The notes under the pieces: model-generated
The model's database searches: none
Told to the model about the DNA's origin: nothing
Seen by the model: the letters and a program-made list of their open reading frames with translations, nothing else
Translations under genes and position numbers: made by a program
Assembly (NCBI GenBank): GCA_963750295.1
Contig: CAVVPY010000001.1
Location: 2,108,001 to 2,172,000, forward strand
DNA length: 64,000 bases
Source of the DNA: CAVVPY01 sp963750295
Lineage (GTDB): Bacteria; Actinomycetota; Actinomycetes; Mycobacteriales; Jatrophihabitantaceae
Direction: 5' to 3'
Shown here: positions 35,029 to 43,499 of the stretch, piece after piece
Layout of the letters: every line of letters starts with the position of its first letter
Numbering within the stretch: the stretch's first letter is position 1

Positions 35029-36120
35029 TTACAACAGCACGAGATCGTCGCGGTGCACGACCTCCCGGCGGAACTCCGCCGGGAGGTCTGCTGTCCGCTG
35101 CCCGAGCAGCGCCGGCAGGTCGGCCGCGTCGTAACCGACGAGGCCGCGCCCGACGGCGACCCCGTCCGGTCCACGCAACTCGACCGGTTCGCCGGAGTAG
35201 AACTCCCCCGACACCGCCGTGATGCCGGCCGGCAGCAGCGACATCCGCCGCTGGACCACGGCGGTCACGGCGCCCGCGTCGAGCACCAGGTGCCCGCGGG
35301 GCGTGGTCGCGTGCCGCAGCCAGAACAGCCGCGACGCCGACCGATCGCCCGCCGGATGGAAGGCCGTGCCGGTGCGGCCGAGCAGCGCGTCGTCGATCGA
35401 GGTCGCCGCCGCGAGCAGCACCGGAATGCCCTCGCTGGTCGCGATCGCGGCCGCGTCGATCTTGGTGGCCATCCCGCCCGAGCCGACGTGGCTGCCCGAG
35501 CGCGTCACGTCCATCCCGGCAAGTTCGGCCAGCGAGCCCACCTCGGCGACGAAGGTCGAGCCCCCGCGGCCGGGACGGGCGGTGTAGAGGCCGTCCACGT
35601 CGGTCAGCAGCACGAGTGCGTCGGCGTGGACGAGGTGCGAGACGAGGGCGGCGAGCCGGTCGTTGTCGCCGAAGCGGATCTCATGGGTGGCGACGGTGTC
35701 GTTTTCGTTGACGATCGGGATGACCCCGAGCGCGAGCAGCCGCTCGAGAGTCCGGTCGGCGTTGCGGTAGTGGCCGCGCCGATGCAGGTCGTCCGCGGTG
35801 AGCAGGACCTGGCCGACCCGCAACCCGTATCGCGCGAAGGACGCTGCATAGCGCTCGGCGAGCAGCAACTGCCCGACGCTGGCAGCCGCCTGCTGCGTGG
35901 CCAGGTCGCGCGGGCGGGCCCGCAACCCGAGTGGTGCGATCCCCGCGGCGATCGCGCCGGAGGACACCAGGACGACCTGCTGGCCGCTCTCGCGCCGCCG
36001 GGCGATCGCGTCCACGATCGCGTCGAGCCGGGCACCGTCGAGCATGCCGTTCGAGGTCAGCGAGGACGAGCCGACCTTGACGACGGTTCGCGCCGCACGC
36101 GCGATCGCGTCACGGACCAT
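35029..36120 (-). CDS. proB: Glutamate 5-kinase
   Basis: First step of proline synthesis: phosphorylates glutamate. 363 residues. Kinase domain TVVKVGSSSLTSNGMLDGARL, VLVSSGAIAAGIAPLGL, VPIVNENDTVATHEIRFGDNDRLAALVS-like block, and GGMATKIDAAAIAT. C-terminal PUA domain: DAGAVTAVVQRRMSLLPAGITAVSGEFYSGEPVEL. ATG 36120 overlaps the end of obg by 11 bp, so translation is coupled. proA, the next enzyme, does not follow; the downstream gene is convergent. Confidence 0.96.
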   Translation of the reverse strand: MVRDAIARAARTVVKVGSSSLTSNGMLDGARLDAIVDAIARRRESGQQVVLVSSGAIAAGIAPLGLRARPRDLATQQAAASVGQLLLAERYAASFARYGLRVGQVLLTADDLHRRGHYRNADRTLERLLALGVIPIVNENDTVATHEIRFGDNDRLAALVSHLVHADALVLLTDVDGLYTARPGRGGSTFVAEVGSLAELAGMDVTRSGSHVGSGGMATKIDAAAIATSEGIPVLLAAATSIDDALLGRTGTAFHPAGDRSASRLFWLRHATTPRGHLVLDAGAVTAVVQRRMSLLPAGITAVSGEFYSGEPVELRGPDGVAVGRGLVGYDAADLPALLGQRTADLPAEFRREVVHRDDLVLL

Positions 36121-37567
36121 GGCCGCCGTCCTCGTCGTCGTCCTCGCCCCGCCGCCGTGCCTTCTTGGCGGCCAACCGGTCAGCGGCATCGGGCCGGCTG
36201 GTCAGGTCCAACCGCTCGTCCTCGCCGCGGCGGCCAGGGACGTAGGCCGCATCGTCCATGCCGGCGGTGGGCTCGAAGTCGAAGGTGACCTCGCCAATCG
36301 TGACGGCCGCCCCGGGCATGGCGCCGAGCTTGGTCAACTCGTCCTCGACCCCGATGCGGGCAAGCCGGTCGGCGAGATAGCCCACCGCCTCGTCGTTGCC
36401 GAAGTCGGTCTGGCGCACCCAGCGTTCGGGCTTGTCGCCGTGCACCACGAACCCGTCGACGACCGGGCGCACAGTGAAGCCGAGATCGTCGACTGCGCGT
36501 GGGTGCAGCACGATCCGCGTCGACTCAACGACCGTCCGGGCGGTTCGGTCGGCGGTGACCGCCTCGGCCAGGGCGAAGGTGAGTTCGCGCAACCCGGCGT
36601 GCGAGACCGCCGAGATCTCGAACACGCGCAGCCCGCGCGCCTCGAGTTCGGGGCGCACCAGTTCGGCCAGTTCGCGCCCTTCCGGGATGTCGACCTTGTT
36701 CAGCGCGACCAACCGCGGCTTGGTCAGCAGATCACCGAAGCTGGCCGCCGAGCCCGACAGGTACTGCGCCAACTCGGCCTCGAGCGCGTCGAGGTCGCTG
36801 ATCGGGTCACGGCCCGGCTCGAGCGTCGCGCAGTCGAGCACGTGCAGCAGCACCGAGCAGCGTTCCACGTGGCGCAGGAAGTCCAGGCCCAGCCCACGGC
36901 CCTGCGCGGCGCCCGGGATCAGGCCCGGCACGTCGGCGACCGTGAACGTCGTGTCGCCGGCGCTGACCACCCCGAGGTTCGGGACGAGGGTGGTGAACGG
37001 GTAGTCGGCGATCTTCGGCCGCGCCGCAGACAGCGCGGCGATGAGCGAGGACTTGCCGGCGCTGGGAAAGCCGACCAGCCCGACGTCGGCCACGCTCTTG
37101 AGTTCGAGGACGACGTCGCATTGTTCGCCGGGCTCGCCGAGCAGCGCGAAGCCGGGCGCCTTGCGGCGGGTCGACGCGAGCGCGGCGTTCCCGAGCCCAC
37201 CCCGGCCGCCGGCGGCGACGACGAAGCGGGTGCCGATGCCGACGAGATCGGCCAGCACCTCGCCGTCGGCGTCGACGACGACCGTCCCGTCCGGAACGCG
37301 CAATTCCAGATCGGCGCCGTCCGCACCGGTGCGGTGGCTGCCTGCGCCCTGCTTGCCGTTGCCGGCCCGCTGGTGCGGGCGGTGGTGGAAGTCGAGCAGG
37401 GTGTGGACGTTCTCGTCCACGACGAGGATGACGTCGCCACCGTGCCCGCCGCTGCCCCCGTCCGGGCCGCCGAGCGGTTTGAACTTCTCGCGGTGGATCG
37501 AGGCGACGCCGTGCCCGCCGTTACCGGCAGCAGCGTGCAGCACGACCCGGTCGATGAACGACGCCAT
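36110..37567 (-). CDS. obg: GTPase Obg/CgtA
   Basis: Ribosome-associated GTPase for late 50S maturation and stress signalling. 485 residues. Glycine-rich Obg fold (FIDRVVLHAAAGNGGHGVASIHREKFKPLGGPDGG). G1 GFPSAGKSSLIAAL, G3 DVPGLIPGAAQGRGLG, G4 NKVD. A C-terminal OCT domain (GFTVRPVVDGFVVHGDKPERWVRQTDFGNDEAV) and an acidic tail complete it; the OCT domain is common in actinobacteria. It follows rpmA with a hairpin between and overlaps proB. Confidence 0.97.
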   Translation of the reverse strand: MASFIDRVVLHAAAGNGGHGVASIHREKFKPLGGPDGGSGGHGGDVILVVDENVHTLLDFHHRPHQRAGNGKQGAGSHRTGADGADLELRVPDGTVVVDADGEVLADLVGIGTRFVVAAGGRGGLGNAALASTRRKAPGFALLGEPGEQCDVVLELKSVADVGLVGFPSAGKSSLIAALSAARPKIADYPFTTLVPNLGVVSAGDTTFTVADVPGLIPGAAQGRGLGLDFLRHVERCSVLLHVLDCATLEPGRDPISDLDALEAELAQYLSGSAASFGDLLTKPRLVALNKVDIPEGRELAELVRPELEARGLRVFEISAVSHAGLRELTFALAEAVTADRTARTVVESTRIVLHPRAVDDLGFTVRPVVDGFVVHGDKPERWVRQTDFGNDEAVGYLADRLARIGVEDELTKLGAMPGAAVTIGEVTFDFEPTAGMDDAAYVPGRRGEDERLDLTSRPDAADRLAAKKARRRGEDDDEDGGHGP

Positions 37568-37601
37568 CGCGCTGCCCTTCCTGGTCAGTGGTGCTCAATG
37601 G

Positions 37602-37640
37602 CGAGAGGGCGGGCACCGGTCGCCCGGGCCCGCCCTCTCG
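37602..37640. terminator. Hairpin between rpmA and obg
   Basis: CGAGAGGGCGGGC (37602-37614) pairs perfectly with GCCCGCCCTCTCG (37628-37640), 13 bp with a 13-nt loop. It lies about 20 nt beyond the rpmA stop and 35 nt before the obg start. Partial termination here would keep ribosomal-protein mRNA above obg/proB mRNA. Confidence 0.7.
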
Positions 37641-37659
37641 ATGACTGGTGGTGGGGAGC

Positions 37660-37926
37660 CTAGGCTCCGGCCGGCTCACCCGCGACGATGTTGACGACCT
37701 TGCGGCCACGCGAGCGGCCGAACTGCACGCTGCCCTCGACGATCGCGAACAGCGTGTCGTCGCCCCCGCGACCCACGCCGGCGCCGGGGTGGAACTTGGT
37801 GCCGCGCTGACGGACGATGATCTCGCCGGCCTTGACGACCTGGCCGCCGTAGCGCTTCACGCCGAGGAACTGCGGGTTCGAGTCGCGGCCGTTGCGCGAG
37901 CTGGACGCACCCTTCTTGTGAGCCAT
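37660..37926 (-). CDS. rpmA: 50S ribosomal protein L27
   Basis: 88 residues: MAHKKGASSSRNGRDSNPQFLGVKRYGGQVVKAGEIIVRQRGTKFHPG, the standard L27 sequence whose N-terminus reaches the peptidyl-transferase centre. Mature-type N-terminus (no cleaved leader as in some Firmicutes). It starts 12 nt after the rplU stop. Confidence 0.98.
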   Translation of the reverse strand: MAHKKGASSSRNGRDSNPQFLGVKRYGGQVVKAGEIIVRQRGTKFHPGAGVGRGGDDTLFAIVEGSVQFGRSRGRKVVNIVAGEPAGA

Positions 37927-37938
37927 GTCGAGTGCTCC

Positions 37939-38253
37939 TTACTTGCCGCTGGTGATGCCGGTGACCTTCACCTGGGTCAGCCGCTGACGATGACCCATGC
38001 GCTTGTGGTAGCCGGTCTTGTTCTTGAACTTGTGGATGCGGATCTTGGGGCCCTTGGTCTGCGCGACGACCTCGGCGGTCACGGCGACCTTCGCGAGCAT
38101 GTCGGCGTCGTGGGTCACGGCGTCGCCGTCCACGAGCAGGATCGCCGACAGCGCGACCGCGGCACCGGGAGCTCCCTCGAGCTTCTCGACCTCGATCACA
38201 TCGCCCTCGGCGACCTTGTACTGCTTGCCGCCCGTTTTGACGATGGCGTACAC
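37939..38253 (-). CDS. rplU: 50S ribosomal protein L21
   Basis: 104 residues from GTG 38253: VYAIVKTGGKQYKVAEGDVIEVEKL to GYHKRMGHRQRLTQVKVTGI. GAGGAG lies 10 nt before the start. A longer frame from 38286 would read through the leader hairpin, so it is rejected. First gene of rplU-rpmA-obg-proB. Confidence 0.97.
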   Translation of the reverse strand: MYAIVKTGGKQYKVAEGDVIEVEKLEGAPGAAVALSAILLVDGDAVTHDADMLAKVAVTAEVVAQTKGPKIRIHKFKNKTGYHKRMGHRQRLTQVKVTGITSGK

Positions 38254-38279
38254 GCTGGATCCACTCCTCACACGCAATT

Positions 38280-38309
38280 GGCCCACCTGTCGGTACTTGC
38301 CAGTGGGCC
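38280..38309 (-). promoter_or_regulatory. Leader hairpin upstream of rplU
   Basis: GGCCCAC (38280-38286) pairs with GTGGGCC (38303-38309), 7 bp, about 27 nt before the rplU start. It may be a ribosomal-protein leader (L21 autoregulation is known in other phyla) or the terminator of rne. I cannot choose between these by eye. Confidence 0.45.
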
Positions 38310-38387
38310 GTCGTCCAGATTACGGCAGGGACGGTGTCCGAGGCAAAAGCGTGCCCTCGGCCGGCCCGAAGGCTTGGACGCGCAGCC

Positions 38388-41300
38388 TCACGCGGTCACC
38401 GGTGGCCCGGCCGGACGCGAGGCGGCCCGGCGCCGCCGGGGACGGGACGGGGCGGTCGCCTCGACGGGCTCGGGTGCCGACGATTCGGCTGCGCCAGGGT
38501 CTGCCGCGTCAGTTGCCGCGTCGGGTCTGCCGCGTCGGGCCGGGCTCGGCCGGTCCGGGCTCGGCCGGCGCGGGCGTGGCGTCCTGCGAGTCGCTCCCCG
38601 CCTCGGTCTGCTGCGGCTCGGCCTCGACGGCTGACGTGGCCTCAGCCGCAGGTGCCGGGTCGTCGAAGACCCCGACGGACTCGAGCAACTCGGCATCCAT
38701 GGCCGAACCTGCCAGCACCGACTCGACCGCGTCGAGTTCGAGTTCAGCGCTGGACTGTTCCTCGGCGTGCGTCGCGCGATGGATGGCGGTCATCGCGGCC
38801 AGCGCCTTCTCGCGCTGCTCGCTGGACACCGGCAGTGCCGGCTCACTCGGCTCGGCGACCCGTTTGGCGGCGCCGCGCTTGCGCTTCGGCTTGCCGTTCG
38901 GCGACTTCTCCGCCTCGTCGGACGGGTCGGCTCCCCCATCGGACTTGTCGACCGGGGTCGAGTGCACGATCACCCCGCGACCGTGGCAGGTCTCGCAGGT
39001 CTCGCTGAACGCCTCGAGCAGACCCTCGCCGACCCGCTTTCGGGTCATCTGCACCAGGCCGAGCGAGGTGACCTCGGCAACCTGGTGCTTGGTGCGGTCC
39101 CGGCCCAGGCACTCGGTCAACCGCCGCAGCACCAGGTCGCGGTTCGACTCGAGCACCATGTCGATGAAGTCGATGACGACGATGCCGCCGACGTCGCGCA
39201 GCCGTAGCTGGCGCACGATCTCTTCGGCCGCCTCGAGGTTGTTGCGGGTCACGGTCTGCTCGAGGTTGCCCCCTGACCCTACGAACTTGCCGGTGTTGAC
39301 GTCGATGACCGTCATCGCCTCAGTGCGGTCGATGACGAGTGATCCGCCAGAGGGCAGATAGACCTTGCGGTCGAGCGCCTTCATCAGCTGCTCGTCGACC
39401 CGCAGGTCGTGGAACAGGTCCGACTCGCTCGTGTGTTTCGACACGCGCTCGCCGAGGTCGGGCGCGACGCCCTCGATGTAGTCGGACACGGTGTTCCACG
39501 CGTCCTCGCCCTGGACGGTGAGCTTGGCGAAGTCCTCGTTGAAGACGTCGCGGACGACCCGGATCGCGAGATCCGGTTCGCCGTGCACCAGCGACGGCGC
39601 GTTCTTCGGCTGCGCGGCCTTCTTCTGGATCTTGGCCCATTCGGCCTGCAGGCGTTCGACGTCGCGGGTCAGGTCGGCCTCGGTCGCGCCTTCGGCAGCC
39701 GTCCGGACGATGACGCCGGCGTCCTCGGGAACGATCTTCTTCAAGATCGCCTTCAGCCGGTGCCGCTCGGTGTCCGGGAGCCGTCGGCTGATGCCGGTCA
39801 TGCCGCCGCTGGGCACGTAGACGAGGAACCGGCCGGGAAGCGTGACCTGGCTGGTCAGCCGGGCGCCCTTGTGGCCGATCGGGTCCTTGGTCACCTGCAC
39901 GAGCACCGTATCGCCGGACTTGAGTGCGTCCTCGATGGTCCGAGACTTGCCCTCGAGCCCGGCAGCGTCCCAGTTGACCTCGCCGGCGTACAGGACGCCG
40001 TTGCGTCCCTTGCCGATGTCGATGAAGGCAGCCTCCATCGACGGCAGCACGTTCTGCACGCGACCGAGATAGACATTGCCGACGTAGGAGGACGAACTGG
40101 CCCGCGTGACGTAGTGCTCGACGAGCACGTCGTCCTCGAGCACGGCGATCTGGGTGCGGTCGCCGGACTGGCGCACGGCCATCACCCGGTCGACGGCCTC
40201 ACGACGGGCGAGGAACTCGGACTCGGTGAGGATCGGCGGACGGCGGCGGGTGGTCTCGCGGCCGTCCCTCCGGCGCTGGCGGCGAGCCTCGAGCCGGGTC
40301 GACCCCTTGACGCCGCGGACACCGTCGTCGGACTTGCCCTCGCCCTTCTCGCGGGCGGTGCGGACGTGGGTGACGGTGTTCGGAGGGTCGTCCTCGGTGC
40401 CGTCGGCACCGGCCGTTCCACCACTGCCGCCACTGCCGCCGCCGGTGCGCCGACGCCGGCGCCGGCGGCGGGTGGACGTACCCTCGCCGCCCTCACCGCT
40501 CTCGTCACCGTCGGTGCTCTCGCCCTGCTCGTCGTCGTCGGCCTCGGCCGTCGCGTCGAGTGCCTTCACGACGCCCTTCGCGGCACCGGCCTTGCCGCTG
40601 CCGGCCTTGGTTGCACCGCGTCCCGGCCTTGGCGGTCCCGGCCTTGGCGGTCCCGGCCTTGGCGGCACCGGCCTTGGCGGCACCGGACTTCTGACCTGCG
40701 CCCTTCGTTGTTTGGGCTGCCTCGTCCTGCTCGCCGGCGTCGTCTCCGGCGTCCTCGGCCTGAGCCTCGTCGTCGACCGACGAGTCGCCGGACTTCGCGC
40801 CGCCCCCGCGGCCCCGCCGACCCCGGCGGCGCCGCCGTCGGGCTTCGGTCGCCTCCTCGGCAGCGGCCTCACGCACGTCTTCGGGCAGCGCGACGCTGTC
40901 CTCGGCCTCCGCGACGGAGATGTCGGCCGCGGCAGGCGCCGGCTCGTCGGCCGCGGGTGGACCGGCCGGTGCCGTTGCCTTGCGGCGGCGCGGCCGCGGC
41001 GCCGCCTCGGCGGACGGGGCGACGAACACGACCCCGGGTGCACCGACGGGCGCGGGCGGCTCCGCCTGGGCGGCGTCAGCCGTCACGTCGGTGCCGATCG
41101 CGGTCGTCCCAGCGGGGTTCGCGGCGCGAACCTGGTCGGCGACGTCCTGCTCGAGGGTGGACGAGGCCGTCTTACCGGCCTGGCCCAGCGTGTCGAGGGC
41201 GGCGAGGACGGCCTTGCTGGTCAGGCCGAGTTCCTTCGCGAGCGCCGAGACCCGAATGCGGGGTGCGGGCGCCCGGGGAGTCGGCGAGGGCCGGGTCGCC

Positions 41301-41395
41301 TGGGATGCGCGGCTTCGCGACCGGGGTCTCGGTGCCGTGCTGGTCTCGCCGGCGGAGTCGTTGTTGTTGTCGGGTGTGTTGTCGGATTCGAGCAT
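38388..41395 (-). CDS. rne: Ribonuclease E/G, frame-disrupted
   Basis: Main endonuclease for mRNA decay and rRNA processing. About 1000 residues. The N-terminus has an IF2-N-like domain (RIRVSALAKELGLTSKAVLAALDTLG), usual in actinobacterial RNase E. Long acidic and KAG-rich low-complexity stretches follow, then the S1/catalytic core (YVGNVYLGRVQNVLPSMEAAFIDIGKGRNGVLY; metal-site VIDVNTGKFVGSGG and VVIDFIDM). The zinc-link CETCHGRG closes the core. One insertion near 40621 interrupts the KAG stretch. Another near 38550 cuts off the true tail, which in the other frame ends SRPRRRRAASRPAGPPVTA at 38388. Confidence 0.94.
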
Positions 41396-41597
41396 GTGCT
41401 CAGATCACTTCCATCTCTTCTGCCCCCGGGCGCGTGCGTCCATGACGCAACCGCGACCGCGCGAGGGCGGTTGTGGCGATCCCGGGCCCCTCACTGAGCC
41501 GGTTCGAACCGGCTGGTCGAGGAGGTGCCGTGACCGCGAAGTCTGTGTGTGTCGGGCAGCCGGCTGCTCCTACAACCGTGCCCGTCGGTGCTCGGGA
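41396..41597. other. Gap between rne and the DUF2344 gene, with two inverted repeats
   Basis: About 200 nt. It holds CAACCGC/GCGGTTG (41448-41454 with 41467-41473) and an 18-bp perfect palindrome, AGCCGGTTCGAACCGGCT, at 41497-41514. The first may end the DUF2344 transcript. The second has the form of a dimer-binding site and lies about 100 nt upstream of rne. No gene seen. Confidence 0.5.
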
Positions 41598-42386
41598 CTA
41601 CGGCGCCGTCCGCGTCTGGATGCGGCTGTCGGCAAGCGGATCGCCGACCGAACCATCGGGGTCGAGCGGTCCCTGCGCTAGGCGTACCGCCAGGGGCGGC
41701 GCGTCGAAGGCGAGACCGGCGGCTCCGTCGGCAGCTGACACTGCCTGCAACGCAACGAGGACGTCGTCGGGTCGCACAGCCGGGGTTGCCTGCCGGACGA
41801 CCAGCTCAAGTATCGCACGAGGACGGTCAGAACCTGGTGCGGGCACGCCCGGCGACACCCGCGCCCACACAATCGCGGCCCGGACGTCGAGGCTGCGCTG
41901 CCCGTCCTTGGTCTTGCGCTGGACGGTGAACTCGCTCGTGCCGAGCAGCGTCTGCAGCGGCTGGCCGACCTGCTCGCCGCTGACCCCGCTCAACTCCACC
42001 CGCCAGTGCGAGGCCTGGATCTGCTCGGCGAACGACCCGGGGCCGGCGGGCACCACGCTCATGATGTCCAACCCGTCCGGCAGGGCCGCATCGAGGGCCG
42101 TCCGCACGGCGTCCGGATCCATCTCGCGGGCCAGCCCGATCTCGAGGTATTCCGCCTCGCTCGCGACGCCGGTCGGCGCGGCGCCGACGTAACTGATCTT
42201 CGGGTGCGGCGTGAAGCCGGCCGAGTAGCCCATCGGGATCTCGGCACGGCGCAGCGCGCGCTCGAAGGCGCGCGCGAAGTCACGGTGCGAGGTGAACCGC
42301 AGGCGTCCCCGCTTCGCGTACCTGATGCGCAGGCGCTGCACCACCGGTGGCGGCGGTGGACCCTCGGGGACGCGTCGCGGACTCAT
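41598..42386 (-). CDS. Radical-SAM-linked protein (TIGR03936/DUF2344)
   Basis: 262 residues: QRLRIRYAKRGRLRFTSHRDFARAFERALRRAEIPMGYSAGFTPHPKISY is the family signature. The family always travels with a TIGR03960-type radical SAM protein, either as a neighbour or as its fused C-terminus, and is probably part of the same enzyme. Here the partner is at 43500, separated by a secreted-protein gene. The reaction is unknown. Confidence 0.93.
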   Translation of the reverse strand: MSPRRVPEGPPPPPVVQRLRIRYAKRGRLRFTSHRDFARAFERALRRAEIPMGYSAGFTPHPKISYVGAAPTGVASEAEYLEIGLAREMDPDAVRTALDAALPDGLDIMSVVPAGPGSFAEQIQASHWRVELSGVSGEQVGQPLQTLLGTSEFTVQRKTKDGQRSLDVRAAIVWARVSPGVPAPGSDRPRAILELVVRQATPAVRPDDVLVALQAVSAADGAAGLAFDAPPLAVRLAQGPLDPDGSVGDPLADSRIQTRTAP

Positions 42387-42401
42387 TGCTCCAGTGTGGC
42401 G

Positions 42402-43379
42402 TCAGGGCAGGTACTGGAACGACGCCGCGTAGGTCCGCGCGCTGCGTCCGGCGTTGCTGACGACGACCAGGTGCCCGCTGCCGGCCGCGTGCGCGGGCAC
42501 CTTGACCGATAGCACGGCGGGTGTCCGCGACGTGATCCGCGCCGAGCGACCCACCACGAGCACCGAGCTCACGCGGACGAATCCCCAGCCCCGTACGACG
42601 ATCGCGCGCCCGCCCGACGTGGGCGCGGTGTGGGCGCTCAATGCGATCACGGACGGGAGATACGGGACGCGCGCCGAGGCGGGGTGCTGCTGGTAGAGCT
42701 CGGTGAACCCGTACGACCCTCGCCCGTCCGAGCCGCCGCCGGCGCCCATCACCAGCTGCCGCCCGGCCGGCACCTTCAGCAGCGTGTTGTGCCGGTGCCC
42801 CCAGCAGCCGGCCGGATGGGCCGGCGTGCAGTCGATGTTGTTGCTGTGACCGGACTCGTCCAGGCCGTCTTCGTACATCCACTCGTAGTAGGCGAAGGCC
42901 GGGTTGCGGATCGCGCCGCCCCCGCCGGCCCAGTTCGAGCTGTAGGACGTCCACGGGCTGCCGCCGAGGACGGGCACCGGCTCCGGATCGCCGCGCCGCA
43001 GCACGCCGTCCTGCGCGCTTCGGTTCAGCGACTTGTTCAGGCCGGTGACCGGCGGCAGCCCGAACACCGCGCGGTCACGGTTGGTGAGAGTGATCAACTT
43101 GTCGCGGAAGCCGAGCGAGTTGAACCGGCTGGGCAGGCTGTAGGTCCGCAGTCCCATCACCGATCGGGCATGGTTGAGCGCGCGAACGAGCACCCGATCG
43201 CACGCCAGGCTGTTCGGACGCGAGTCACACACGCTGCCCTGGATCGCCGGGACGGGCGAGATGTTGCGCGCCGGATCGCGGCCGCCCCAGTACGAATCCG
43301 CCGAGGCCGGCGGCGCGGCCACGACGAGCGGCAGGACGAACAGGCCCACACACCAGGCGGCAAGCGCGGCTCGCGACAC
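42402..43379 (-). CDS. Secreted CAP-like protein with C-terminal IPT/TIG-like domain
   Basis: 325 residues from GTG 43379, with GGGAGG in front. Signal peptide: ALAAWCVGLFVLPLVVAAPPASA. Middle domain resembles CAP/SCP proteins: LITLTNRDRAVFGLPPV near the start, then SSNWAGGGGAIRNPAFAYYEWMYEDG and HPAGCWGHRHNTLL with two cysteines (CTPAHPAGC). The C-terminal 85 residues (APTSGGRAIVVRGWGFVRVSSVLVVGRSARI...) look like one IPT/TIG beta-sandwich. Probably an extracellular or wall-associated protein. It separates two radical-SAM-associated genes that are usually adjacent. Confidence 0.78.
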   Translation of the reverse strand: MSRAALAAWCVGLFVLPLVVAAPPASADSYWGGRDPARNISPVPAIQGSVCDSRPNSLACDRVLVRALNHARSVMGLRTYSLPSRFNSLGFRDKLITLTNRDRAVFGLPPVTGLNKSLNRSAQDGVLRRGDPEPVPVLGGSPWTSYSSNWAGGGGAIRNPAFAYYEWMYEDGLDESGHSNNIDCTPAHPAGCWGHRHNTLLKVPAGRQLVMGAGGGSDGRGSYGFTELYQQHPASARVPYLPSVIALSAHTAPTSGGRAIVVRGWGFVRVSSVLVVGRSARITSRTPAVLSVKVPAHAAGSGHLVVVSNAGRSARTYAASFQYLP

Positions 43380-43499
43380 GGATCCTCCCAGCGATGGTCT
43401 CCCGTGCAGGGGGAACCTTCAACTATCGGCCGATCCGCAGCACTCTTGAGGCTGGCGCTCGTGCACCCGGTCCTGGCGCGGCAGTCGCGGGTGCGCCAG

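Noticed and set aside
41497..41514. tRNA-like T-arm (GGTTCGAACC)
   Set aside because: The match is part of a symmetric palindrome. No acceptor, D or anticodon stem could be found around it.
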